This document shows positions 19,131 to 30,838 of a DNA stretch of 64,000 nt, one piece after another (positions within the stretch are counted from its first letter, which is position 1; each line of letters begins with the position of its first letter). The translations under genes were made by a program, and so were the position numbers. The stretch comes from Perkinsus marinus ATCC 50983. Its lineage: Eukaryota > Perkinsozoa > Perkinsida > Perkinsidae. Under the pieces are notes generated by a model that had not been told where the DNA came from, searched no databases, and was given only the letters and a program-made list of their open reading frames with translations. Where the stretch lies: the NCBI RefSeq assembly GCF_000006405.1, contig NW_003205565.1:94015-158014 (forward strand), read 5' to 3'.

Positions 19131-22130
19131 ATCAGTGTTCTGTCTTATCGTCCTCAGCGTGCTCGATCCGAGCTTGTCCTTCGCTTTCCAGCAGTCTTCT
19201 CTCCTTGTCGGCCTCGAGTCTCATCCGACGGCTCCGTCCGTGAAACTTGGCCATATAACGATCCATCTGGACCTCCGTTATGAGCACATCAACTGATGTC
19301 GTTTTCCCATCCGAGCTCACTCTCATCGTGTGATCGTATCTACCGTCAACCTTTCGTTCAGCAGGTGCTGGTCACATAACTCTTACACGGCCTCCGCATA
19401 TTCGTTGAGGAATTGCATTCGCGTGTTAGTGTCTCCACAAGGCATATCCACGGTGATGACCTTGGTACGCAATCTAGCATTTACGATCTCATCCAACAGA
19501 TCGGTCAGTAACTGATGAGAAATCGACGAGAGCGGTTGAATTCTATTGATTTGTTCACAGTGTAACGATCATCGAAAGTGTGCTTTTCGTGACCGACATG
19601 CATGACCCAGTACTGTACTTTAATTCCGGTGCCATCCTCAGCTGATACAAGAATTGGCTCTTTCGCCTCAGTGTCCTCATGTTGCGCGGCCAAAGCCCTA
19701 ACGGGGACTGCTTATCCACAAGAGCATCGATCTTACGCATGTAGCTCAACTTCACTGAGCTTGTCGACTTTATTCCAGACTTCGACTATTCGATTCCGGA
19801 TATGTTCATCAGTGAAGCCACAACCTTTAAGTGACTGTATAACAGCATCATACTAAGAGAACAAAAACAAATTCGTCGAAGCAACGGACTGCGCCCGCCG
19901 ATTCACCTCTTCGACAGTGGTCTCACTGGACATATCGCGGACGTGTAGGATCACATCCGAATCCACCAACTCCTCTATCGTTGCATAAAAAGAATCGAAC
20001 CTAACCCAAGGTTATGGATCCTGGGTGCAAAAACGCTGATAAAGGCTGATAGGTACAGGAAATGGGGCAAGTCTCTGATGAATCCAACGCCATCTACAAC
20101 GAGGCACTTAGCTCCAGAAGGCAGAATGAGTCTCTTCCAAGTGGTATCTGAGGTAAAGTCAGTGTACCCGTCGGAGCCTTCGAGGTTCTACCCGTAGTCT
20201 GGAATAGCAAGTCCCTCACACGCTTATTGGCCCCCGTAAGCCTGTTGAGCAGCGCTGTTTTCCCGCTATTGGTGTAACCGACCAGAGCTATCGTCACCTT
20301 TTCTCGCCGTCGGGCGCGCTGCTTCTCGCGAGAGATTCGCAACTGATCCGAGGGGATCATCCTCTCATCGAGTTCGAAGGGTTACCTGCTCAAGTTTTTT
20401 CCTGCACTCCCGCTCCTGTCTATTGAGCAGCTCGTTGGTTTCGTCCATCGTGTGTTGAGAAAAATCTGTTACAACGTTATCGCGGAATACTGGAACCTGA
20501 CCGTGCAGTTATCAATCAGTTGATACTCGAAGTGAACCTTTCCCGCACCTGATGATAAGGAGCGACAAACCTTGAAAGCAGGTCCTGCATGCCCTTCGTG
20601 TGACTCGGGCTTTGTATGGGGATGTTTATTCGCATGTATGCAAGTCGCGCGATCCGCACCTGGCAGACACAGCAAATGAGCCATCGACAACGTGGCCGTC
20701 GATGCACCTGCCACTCGGCTGCGCCTGTCTTCGCCCGCAGCGCGAAGACCTCCAGTACGACACGTTGTCGATCAACCACCTGCGAAGGATCTCGACTCAA
20801 AGAGGAGGTATGCATACTCATAGACACCAATAAGTGATAAGGACCTCCAGCGTACGAGTTTATTCTCTCTTGAAGGTGGAGTAAATTTCAGCATTCTAGG
20901 TCTGAGCTGCGGACTCTACCGCGAGAGACTCCCTGTCACACCTCAACGTATTCTGGTCGGAAGAATGAATCTCTGTCCTCGTATCGATCTATCTCATCCT
21001 GTTCTGAGAAACCCACACGGTGCCTGAGGAGATCACTTCCGTCAATACAATCGATATTGGCAGTTGGTGAGAACGCGCAAATACTGGAACCGAGAATCGA
21101 ACTCGGGACCTATCGCGTGTGAGGCGATCGTCATAACCAACTAGACCATTCCAGCCATGACAACGATATAGCAATGGCTCACCTCAAGTGATGTCGCAAC
21201 TTCGCATTAGACTGATCCTCCGCTTTAAAAGCTTGCATGGCTGCATTGAAATACTTTTCCAGATGCTGGATCTGATTTTGTGTTAGAGTGTCGTTTATGA
21301 AGACGTACCTGTAATCTGCGCAATGCTATGGGAAACCGACACCCTGAAATCGCATGGACGAACCAGAAATCGAAATTAGTAGCAATTCGAGGAGGATGAA
21401 TCCGGAATCTCAGCCGACACTGAACCTACTTGGGAGGCATCCTTGCGATGCAGACAGATACTTGTTCTATTCTGGTTGGTGGGAGATAATACTGACTGTG
21501 GATGCGCCGCAGTGGGCAAACGCAGGATTGTGCCCATTGTGTGAGCACTCTGAGAGTAGCAAGAATGAACACTCAGAACTGGACAGCGCGTGCATACTCA
21601 TCATTGGCCCAAAGGGGATCATCCATGTCATATTCGTCGTCACTCTCTTGCTCTTCGGACTTGATTGTTAACCACTGGTTGCCGTCAGAGTCCCGCATCA
21701 GCTCTTTACGCTGGATATCAAGTGCCTGAGGTACCACACTTGCTACATTCGAGACGTCTACCATATTCAACACATCTTTATCCTCCTCTATCTTCGCAAT
21801 GAGCCTATTATCCCAACCTTCTTCTGGCTCGAAGGCGCCGGGCAAGTTGTCCCATTTAGCAGCACGTCCGAGCGCCAGTGCCTCCTTGGCGTGCCATGTT
21901 GCCTAGGTAACGATCCCAACCGCCCCAGCTATCGAATTCAACGTGACTACCAATCTGTAGTTTCGGTCGAACATGGGTTGTATCGTCAGCACCGTCTTTT
22001 TGTGACCCTTGAGCCAGAATGTTGGAGTGTCCTCATAGGCGAAGAACCGCCGACTCAATTGGAGGTAGGCTACTCGCGGCGAATTACAATACGGGCCCAC
22101 TGAGCATCCACTCCGCAGAATCATTTCCAA
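19131..22130 (-). CDS. HflX/GTPBP6-type GTPase, multi-exon, mitochondrial-like leader
   Basis: HflX GTPases bind ribosomes and help split or rescue stalled ones; GTPBP6 does this in mitochondria. The N-terminus (22130, MEMILRSGCS, Arg-rich) resembles a presequence. Recognised blocks are VFINDTLTQNQIQHLEKYF (near 21190-21310), VVLEVFALRAKTGAAEWQ (near 20750), GYTNSGKTALLNRLTGA as the P-loop (near 20230-20280), DTTWKRLILPSGAKCLVVDG then VGFIRDLPHFL as G3 (near 20050-20150), FYATIEELVDSDVILHVRDM (near 19950), NKVDKL as G4 (near 19760) and VSAEDGTGI as G5 (near 19640). At least eight introns are needed; I could fix only some junctions, such as QTTD across the intron ending near 20153. A 48-nt intron near 21905-21950 joins NYRL to ATWHAKEALAL. 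An unusual acidic stretch (EEQESDDEYDMDDP) lies near 21600-21660. Identity is firm, exact ends are not. Confidence 0.82.
21082..21155 (-). tRNA. tRNA-Val (anticodon CAC)
   Basis: On the minus strand the acceptor arm GCTGGAA pairs with TTCCAGT, with a G-U at 1:72, and the discriminator is A. The D arm has a GTC/GAC stem. The anticodon stem-loop is ATCGC CTCACAC GCGAT, giving anticodon CAC for the GUG codon. The T arm is CCGAG TTCGATT CTCGG. CCA is not encoded. Its sequence closely follows the eukaryotic tRNA-Val pattern. It begins 26 nt inside a probable intron of the HflX-type gene, on the same strand. Confidence 0.9.
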
Positions 22131-22299
22131 TCAAGCAGAACTCTGACGAGTGATCATAAGCTGCAATCATCATTGCTCGGTGAAGACAGATCACCACACA
22201 TCCTAGCGAATCCTGACCACTGATAGAGTTAGAACGCGACACGAAGAAAAAGACAAGCCATCATCGATTGAACAAGTACATTAATGGTAAATAGGTGGA

Positions 22300-22496
22300 T
22301 TACAAGCTACGTTTGGGAACCGAGCGTTTCTCTTTGTTCTCGTTGTCTCTGAGAGCTCTCACTGCTGCCACCGCCCCGAAAACCGATGATGGAACTACGA
22401 TACTCATGTTATCATTCTCTGCATTAAGAACACCACTGTGGTTCAATAAAGAACTAGGGACTTAAAGCGCGTGCTAACGATACCAAACTTACCCAT
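22300..22496 (-). CDS. Possible 40-aa spliced microprotein
   Basis: Exon 1 (22496-22493) supplies ATG plus one base before a perfect GTAAGT donor. A 74-nt intron ends in TGCAG, and exon 2 (22418-22300) completes an exact 41-codon frame. The product begins MENDNMSIVVPSSVFGAVAA and ends KEKRSVPKRSL. The middle is mildly hydrophobic and the tail is basic. No family is recognised. The same exon 2 could be the last exon of a longer gene reaching further upstream. It sits just upstream of the HflX-type gene on the same strand. Confidence 0.42.
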
Positions 22497-23572
22497 TTTG
22501 GTCCGTGGAATAGAAAGCACAGTCTGCTGAGTGTTGGCAGCACCGAATTGCCTCTTAAATTTCACCGTAAATTACTGTAACATGAGTTACCAAGCTCGAT
22601 GGAGAGCCCGAAAAACGACTCCTTATCAGCCCCTCACTAATGGCAGAGAACGATTATTCCATACTGATGAACGACCGGGGCATCTCGAGAATTATGAAAT
22701 GACCAGAATACTACTATGCTAGTGGTGCTATCATTTAAGTGCAATCACTATCGCGGTTCGGAAATATTATACTTGCTCATGAGCTACCGATTAATTTCGC
22801 TTCCACTATAGAAAATGGGGTGCTCTGCAAACTCGTCCGATATGATCGTACGCGATGATGCACTCGATCAGTTAATTTGAACAGTTTCCCCGGGAAAACT
22901 ATCTATAAGGCAAAATTCCTGAGAGAAAAAAATCAATAGGAGCAGTTTGGCCAGTAGGACATTTCACCACGGGCCACAGTACTTGAACACGAAGTGACGT
23001 TAACCTTCGTGCATGGGAGTAGACCCGGGAGTATTGATGGATCCGAAATTCGGGGAATGCGTGTCAACTTGGAAGATAGGAGTTTCAGAGGACTAATATC
23101 ACCCCAGTAGCGTTGGTGAGTCCAGCAAGAGGTACTTACACTAGTAGCACAGTTCAGTTATCTTCCCTTACTTGCTAGCAGGCGACTGACTCGAGGGTAT
23201 CTTGAAACCGTTGAAATCTTGCATCTGCGTAAATATCACGGCACGATGGATTAAGGAGCGCAAGTCGAGAAAGTTTGCGAACATTAATGAGTTCTTTCAT
23301 TATGATGGATACAGAATGGACCTATCACAGCCTAATCATCTATCCGACGTCGTTATCCACTCGTCACCGTGATGTATAATCACAGTCAAGTTGTGATGAT
23401 ACTCATCCCTCCGCTTCGCTCCGCCGACACAATTATGTGATAGTGGAGACCACGACTAGAGTAGCTGGCGTCTAGCCTAGCTATTCTGTGCCCTTCACTT
23501 GATATCTTCGTATAAGCGGGTTATATTTGTGTTGTCAATCCCTGCAGCTCAGGGCAGAGTTCCTCGACTTTG
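22497..23572. other. Intergenic region without recognised gene
   Basis: About 1.1 kb between the leftward microprotein/HflX genes and the rightward CEP41 gene. Codon-like frames are short and no domain or RNA gene is recognised. It must include the promoters of the divergent pair. Confidence 0.4.
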
Positions 23573-25001
23573 ATGTCCTTCGCTGCGCCTCGTAAGAACT
23601 CAGATACTGGCAGCCCGTTGGTGCCCAGAAGGAGGAGGAACTTTCTCGATCGAAAAATTAAACCTAACCCTAAGTATGCTCATGTAATGCTTCGGGACAA
23701 GTGCTTAATTTCTTGCGATGGACCTTCAGGTAGTATCAAACATCGACACTGGCGCCACTGCGAAGAACATCACTCTCGTATCGGACAAGGAGCTCGCCTC
23801 GAGGAAACAGGAGGTGTTCCGCAGTAGGTCTCGACAGATCTAGATTCATTAGAATTTCGACTCCTAGGGATGAGGTCTAGAACTCTAGCTCGACTACTTC
23901 GAGAGTCTGAAGTAATTGAGTCCGTGTATGCCATGGCCGACACTGCCAGCTCCGACACCCTGGACCGTAAGTCCGACCTCTTTAGTAGAAATAGGAAGCC
24001 GAACCACTTGACAGGGAGTCCCACGGCTTCGGATGCTACTGCTACCAGCAGGGGATATACAAATAGGACAGGAGCGAGTCATAAGAGTAATATTTGGCAT
24101 AAGCTCGATTAGCGTGAATTACCGGACGGCTCTGGCGCTGAGCATCGTAGAAGGCATTTGACTGGTAGCTTCATTCTTCCAAGTAGCTCGATTGAAAGTT
24201 CGCGGTTGGATGAGAATCACGTCGAATTAGTAGACCTCGGCGAGTGTATTATTTTTAGCACTGTGATAGACACAATAGCGTACGCCACTACTCGTACTCA
24301 CTTGAACTCCCTCATAAACAATAGTTCCATGAGCCTGGCTCTCCTTTACTTCCTTCTCTATATTTTGTCCGTTTTATGTCCCTCAAGGCGATCGGCGAGC
24401 TTTGCCTCAGGTGACACTGTATATTCAGTTGTGAGTTCAGAATGTATGGGATGGACCGACACGTCTGATGTTTTGTTGTTGGATTTAAGTAACCATTCAT
24501 TTGATGGTTTTTCCATCGGATTCTACCAGGGCCTTCCGAAGACTACAATGTAGCTCACATTGCAACAGCTATCAGCTTCCCAGCGGCACTGCTGGCTCGG
24601 GACCGGATACTACCCGAGATGGCCAAATTCAGAACCTCTCGAGGACTAGGGGACTCGAAAGGTAGTGCACACGTGGGAAATTGTTTGTGCCCTTGTACGG
24701 TAGCCACACCGCCTGTTATTGTGAGAACGATCGTCGCAAGGTGCCTCCGCGTCGACTTCGAGTGAAATGAAAGACCGCATGATGGTGGTTTACGATGTCG
24801 ATGACAGGGCGGCTAAAGGCACGGTCACAGCAATGGTGATGTTTATTCATATTTCAAGTCGAACCATGCCCTTAGGTCCAGAAGGGATGGGATGAAGTAT
24901 ATCTCCTCAGTGGAGGTTTCAAGGAATTCTCAAGCAGTTATCCGGAACTCGTAGATGGCGATATCGATTCGGTCCTGAGATCAACGTCTGGTCGTGCATG
25001 A
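23573..25001 (+). CDS. CEP41: CEP41-like centrosomal/ciliary protein with rhodanese domain
   Basis: CEP41 acts at basal bodies and cilia and is needed for tubulin glutamylation there. The first three exons (23573-23683, 23730-23823, from 23868) join in frame. They give NPKYAHVVSNIDTGA, then RKQEVFRRMRSRTLARLL, matching human NPRYQHIKSRLDTGN and KKDELFKRLKVTTFAQL. The rhodanese domain follows over several exons: DVLLLDLRPSEDYNVAHI (across an intron ending near 24528), AISFPAALLARDRILPEM, MMVVYDVDDRAAKG and KGWDEVYLLSGGFKEF. The loop that holds the catalytic Cys in active rhodaneses reads YDVDDRA, as in human CEP41 (YDDDERLA), so it should be catalytically inactive. The exons between 24050 and 24450 are unresolved. 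The product ends at LRSTSGRA. It supports a flagellated life stage. Confidence 0.85.
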
Positions 25002-25794
25002 CGTCTGCACACATGTTCAGCTATAATTCATATCTCTGGATCGCTCTTGCTTGTGTTGACTTCATGATTGGTTGTCTCATGGGAGGCGCTTGGTAAGCTA
25101 GCATGACGGTAATGAGCGACGATAGACATCGAAATGGCGGTGAGTGCCAAAGTATCAATTGGATCCACCTACATGACTACGTCACTTCCTTGTGCTTGAG
25201 TTTCACGATTCATCCGATACCTCGTTGTGATACAGTGTTAATTAATGGCCTGTCTGATTCTATCCCCGCATGCGGGCAGGTCGTCTAGCTCTGTCTTTCT
25301 ATATTATAGTTGGCATCATTCGAAAGAGGTCATACTCTTGATGAGGGATATTGAGGTCTTGTCGTGCGGTCCAAGAGTCTTTTATCTGCGTGTAATTAGC
25401 AAAGCGTTATGGAGAGGTATTCACTGGTGACCAGTTTGTCACCAAAGAACCTGTAGAAAGTATAGCGTGTTTTCTGGTGAGACACGCCGCCTCAGGAAGT
25501 CCGATTAATAGTGTCAATTTGATACTTTGAAGTCCTCAGGAGGGGCGACGAGAAGTCTCTGGGAAAACCTTCGGACATGATGCACCCTCAATATAATCCA
25601 AATATCGGCGCTGTGTCGAGAGCTGCGGTTGTTATCGTTCGCACTCGTCATCCTCTCAGACTGAACGGGCATGCGTATGGTTCCGTGGTGCTGTCTGGTA
25701 TCAAAACAATTCTGAGAGCTACATGTTATACCTGTCGTGTGCTCCCGGTCTGTTACAGAGATTGACGTTTTATCCGCATTTGAAGTTCATTCTC
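25002..25794. other. Intergenic region upstream of RTEL1
   Basis: About 790 bases with only short frames. No exon, RNA gene or repeat is supported. It presumably holds the CEP41 3' UTR and the RTEL1 promoter. Confidence 0.4.
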
Positions 25795-28700
25795 ATGTCG
25801 TCGTCTTCTTCTTCATCATCATCCGTAGCGGCCACAGATAACACAGTCTCCAGCAGTGTGAGAAGGTATGACATCAACGGTGTGACGGTTGAATTCCCAT
25901 TCGAAGCCTACCCACCACAGTTGGCGTACATGACTAAGGCAAGTTTTCAGACCTTTGCCCTCGTTCGCCACTCTCAATACAGCTAACTACGTTTCATTTC
26001 CGAAGGTTCATGATCAATCTTCAGGTTATCGAGACTCTCCAAGCTGCTTACTCGGATCCACCAAAAACAGGCTCGCCAGCTGTTCACAACGCTCTACTGG
26101 AGTCCCCGACAGGAACAGGTGTGCAAATACTCCTCGCGTCTTAGGGTTGACCTTTTCCTTCCAGGGAAGACTCTCTGTCTTCTATGTGCCACCCTAGCCT
26201 GGCGAAGGAGCCTCACTGAGGACAAGATACCTTCGTCGTCTTCATCTGCCAACGCTGCTTCCCTCCCAATTGAGGATGTTCCGCTAGAGACACAGCCAGA
26301 GATAGCTCACGCCGTGGAATTCGGTATGTGCCTGAGTGTTGAGGCCGCGCCTCCGTTTGCATCAGGTATCATCGGCCCACGGTGGCGTTCCAAGCAGCTG
26401 ATCGTCGAAGAGCATCAGCGACAATCCCGTCGGTCGCCGTCCCCGCCTTCTCGGAAGTCGCCAGTGGCGGTGCCGAAGATTGTATATTCATCGAGAACTC
26501 ATAGCCAACTGCGACAGGTAGGTTCGTCAGAGTAGCGCCGGTTGTCCTCACTCATTATGGTGTACTTCATCATACATGGACATTTTTCATGTATGAACTT
26601 CATACTATGGAGCTCATAGAAGGTTCATGTTCGGTCATTAGACGTACGGTGTACAGTGTGACCTGAGCTCACGAGCCATGCGTAGGTGATGCGAGAACTG
26701 AGAAGTACGAGCTACGCGAAGGATTGTCAGCATATAACTTTGGCGTCGCGAGAGCATTATTGCGTTAACACCAGAATCAGCGCCATACAAGGGAGTCGGA
26801 AAACAGCCGCGTGCACTAGGTGAGCTCATCGAGGCAGTGTCGTTGTAGGCAACCGAATCTCAGTCTCATACTCAAGAATGCCTGTCCATACTACAATCGG
26901 ATGTGGCAGATGAACGAGACGCCCTCAATGATACCGCCGCCAGCTCTCGACGTCGAAGAACTGACATCGCATGCTAGGGGGAAAGGTCCCGAGCGGAGCT
27001 CTTGAGGGGTTGCATCTGTTTCGTGTTCGGTAGGCTACTGTCCGTTTTACTACGCCAGAAAGGTGGCTCGCGAGGGGTCTAATTTGGGATGCATGCTCGT
27101 CCCGTACAACTACCTATTCGATCTGTCAGCCTTGAAGGGAGCCTTAGGACCACAGGCCTTGGAAGGTGGGTAGTTGTGCTTGAGCGCCTACCATGTATGT
27201 GCTCTCACAGGGGCGATCGTCATAGTGGACGAAGGACATAACATTGAAGCTGTCTGTGAGGAGTCTGCAAGTTTCGAGTGGGGCAACTTTGACATTTTCG
27301 CAGCTGTGGAGGAAGTGGATGAGGTATGACTTTTTCACGACTTGTCATTGCTCCATTTGGAGCTCACTCGAGTTGTTGAATCATCACAAGTTGCATAGTG
27401 TATTGTACAGTATAGAGCTTGTTGCATAGTACAGCATTCAATGAGCAGAATTACATCGGGACCGTCACTGCGTTAACGTTTCAGGCGGCGTATCGCTGCA
27501 ATAATTCCCCAAAGATTCTAGGCCTGAACGTTGAGCATGCTCCCGATGACAGCCCTTCGGCCGCGCCAGTGACGGAGGATGACCTTCTGCTTCTCAAGGA
27601 GGTCAGCATATATCTCGAAATGGTCATTGGTGATTACTCAGGACCTGATGTCGTTGGAGGCTACACTAACGTCGGCTGATATCGTTACTGCAACGGAGGG
27701 AAGTGCGGTGCTAGACTTTTTCAAGCAGGCAGGGATCACGGATCAGACCGTGACGAGGATCCGCTCAACACTTGAAGGCGTGAGCCGCGGACTGATATTA
27801 AGTGACAGTATTGTCATCTCGTTTCCGTTCAGGCTATATCCCTCTTTCATACAACAGCTCCGGAGGCTGACGCTGGTGGTCACTCGAACAATAATACACT
27901 AGGTGAGCTTTTGCATGGTGAGAGTGCGATCAACTTGTGAAATCTGTCGATTGTAGGAGCTGCCTCTTCTGGAGCTTTCCTTGGAAGCTTTCTACGCATC
28001 ATCGATTTGGTGTTTGCGAATGATATTGAGCTTCTTGACAAGGCAAGCCGGCGCACGTCTGTCCTTAATAGGAACGGCCGTTTCAGGTGTTTCGTTTCTC
28101 TGTGGTGGAGGGCAGAGATCTGAGGGCAGCGAAGTGCCGCGAAGACAAAATACGAGAGCAGGCCAATCACATGAAATCAGTTCATCTCAGGTGTGTACAG
28201 CGTCGACCTTCATCTTAGTCGGTCGGTAGTCAGTGCGCCCCAAACGCACTGATTTGATCGTCAATGCCTTTCGATTCTAGGTGCTTCTCAGGAGGTGTAG
28301 CAGCCAGAAAACTGTTGGCAAGCGAGGGCATCTTGTCACTCATAGTCACAAGTGGCACACTCGCCCCCCTCACTGAGTTCAAGCGGGGACTACGCGGCGT
28401 GGACTTCCCTATTATGCTCGAGAACGATCACATCATAAGTGACCACACGCTTTATCGGGCTTCACTGGCTACTCGTTCACCGTTGCAGGTCGAGCTCCTG
28501 AAGTCGTGGTTCCTGATAACAGCGTGGTGGCTTTTGATCAAGTATGGGGTGGTATCATATGTGCGGGGCCAACCAATGTTAAACTAAACGGCAGCTTCAG
28601 AGCGAGGAACAGCCATGATTACTTGCAGGAGCTTGGCAATGTCTTGGCGAATGTTGCGCCTAAAGCTGGTGGGATCGAAATGATTGTGTGTTTCTCTAAT

Positions 28701-30237
28701 CACTGGTCTTAGGAGGGGACGGTGTGTTGGTTGCCTTCAGCAGCTACGCACAGCTCAGGACTGCCAAGGACTTCTGGGACTCCCATGATATCACCAACCG
28801 ATTCCAGCAAAGAGGACTGAGAATCTTCGAAGAACCAAATGACGCGGTAAACTACATGACTTCCACTATGTCAGCTGTGGGCTTTGAACCTATGCGGGGA
28901 GAGGGGATAAAATGGAAGGGCAATGTGGAAAAAGAGATTATATAATCTAGATGACCATATTGAGATGCATCAACTTGCTTGGGCCGTGTAACTCGATATA
29001 TACTATTCGTGGTGCTCAGACACGCCTTAGACCGGTTCTGGCTGAGTATACGGCGGCTATAGCTTCTAACTCCTGCAATGGAGCGATTCTCTGCGCAGTT
29101 TGCCGCGGTAAAGTTTGCGAAGGAGTTGACCTCACTGATCGGCAATGCCGCATAGTCATGGTCGTTGGAGTAGGCCCACTAGTCTCTCTCAACAGTAGCG
29201 ATATTTGTCTCTTTTCTTTCTCCACAGATACCCTACCCAATGTTCAAGGATGAGAGGGTGCAGCTGAAAATGCAGTATTTGGATACTGCAAGAGACATCG
29301 AAGACATTCAAAAAGGCAGGTTGACTAGCACGCGTGTCAGACTGAAGATCATTCTTTAGGCGCACACGCTCCCCTCGGCCGTGCATGGTATAGCCTCGAG
29401 GCCATGCGAGCTGTGAATCAGGCTGTTGGGCGCATCATACGTCATAAGAATGATTTTGGCGCGGTCCTGCTATGCGATGAGAGGTAGAGCAATTGATCTC
29501 CCACTAGCTCGAGCGTTTGTAGACATGTCTACATCGTCTCTAGATTCCAGAGCGAAGCCCATCGGTTACCCGCCTGGCTCCGGCCCTATGTGAAGACATA
29601 CCAAGCGTTCGGCCCTGCCATAGGTTCTCTAACACAGTTTTTCAATCAAATTCCTGAAGCCCTGCAGGCATCGGCTCGCCTCTGCAAGGATTCGTACCTC
29701 GAGGCAGCGATTAATAGCAGCAAGGATGCGAGCAAGTCCAGCAAGCTGGTTGGTCGGGTGGGATCAACGTCGATTTCGAATCCCTCCAACGCCTCGAAGC
29801 ACAACAGCCGAGATGCTTACGGGGAGAACCTCAACGCCTTGACAAACCGGATGCTCAAACAAGTGGCTGGTTCAACTGGCGGTCAAAATACCAAGACGAA
29901 GAACGATCAGTTCGTCACTCTACTGAATAGGACTCTCTCCAAGGAGGATAGTCGCGTCATTACGGAGTGTACCAAGCTGATAGTCACTGGAGGACAGTCG
30001 CTTATCGATGACCAGCTACGGAGCATCCTGCGCAGAGTTTATCGAATTCTTTGGGGAACCGGTAGCCAAAGTCACAGGGAGTTGATTGAACGTTTCGACG
30101 ATATGGCAAGACGTGTGAAGAAGAATCCACGAGTGCCGGTTCTATGGCGACAAGTGATGGAGGAGTCTAATGCATCGCAGCCAGCTGCAAAGAGGGCTAA
30201 GTTTGATCCGACACAAGTCCAGCAGGTTCCCCGTTGA
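25795..30237 (+). CDS. RTEL1: RTEL1-type Fe-S DNA helicase
   Basis: RTEL1 is a superfamily 2 5'-3' DNA helicase that unwinds D-loops, T-loops and G-quadruplexes in genome and telomere upkeep. The N-terminus has a Ser run, then [20 protein letters not shown], nearly the RTEL1 signature. Walker A is SPTGTGKT, split by an intron at 26119-26164. The four Fe-S cysteines appear in HYCVNTR, AACTR, NACPYYN and YCPFYYAR (26740-27065). The motif II box reads DEGH near 27220-27232, where the family has DEAH. Motif VI is [19 protein letters not shown] (near 29410-29470). A long last exon to 30237 carries a helical region (residues [17 protein letters not shown] onward) resembling the harmonin-N-like domain of RTEL1. 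No PIP box or RING is visible. The first intron has a GC donor (25939-26024). At least ten introns are present; several junctions near 27900-29000 are not fixed. Confidence 0.93.
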
Positions 30238-30838
30238 ATACATGCAAAAATTCATTCACTCAAGTTTCATATTTTCTTCTGTTTATGTTGCCAAGTGTGT
30301 CAAGGTTTTCACCGGTTATACAGTCCTCGCTATTGCTCACGTGTGGAAAACATTGTGACAAATAGTACGCTATTTCCCCAAGCAACTGACTGGATTGTCA
30401 AGCTCTTCTCCCACAACGAACATTTCGATACAGAACGGGAGAAACCGATAGAGAGCAAGATGACGATTGGAATCAGTCGATTGATGTTCAGTCTGGGTTG
30501 AGGAATATCTTCTCAATAGTGTGATGTAACTATTGTTTCGTAGGAAGTCTCATCACCATACTTGGGCTCATCTTCTGCAGTATGAGATTGGTATCACCGT
30601 TAGAAAAAAAAGTGCTAGTCATTGGTTCGAGGCATGGCAGCTCCCTCTTCCTGTGGCATTTACAATCGTTTCCAATGCAACACGAACGATTTCGAGAAAC
30701 GTCACTTTGTGTTAATGAATGTCTACTAACGATCGAACCGCACGCAACCGCAACTATCGCACCCTCTAAGCATGTTGGGCGTCGAACTTGGGGTACCTGC
30801 CAGTCATCATGAGCCATCAACAAAAAATGGTGTCCAGC
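30238..30838. other. Convergent intergenic region between RTEL1 and GlyRS
   Basis: About 600 bases lie between two 3' ends. Short frames show no recognised family. Probably the two 3' UTRs. Confidence 0.4.

Noticed and set aside
25795-25830. Ser run at the RTEL1 N-terminus as a separate repeat element
   Set aside because: It is a short TCN codon run that is part of the first exon.
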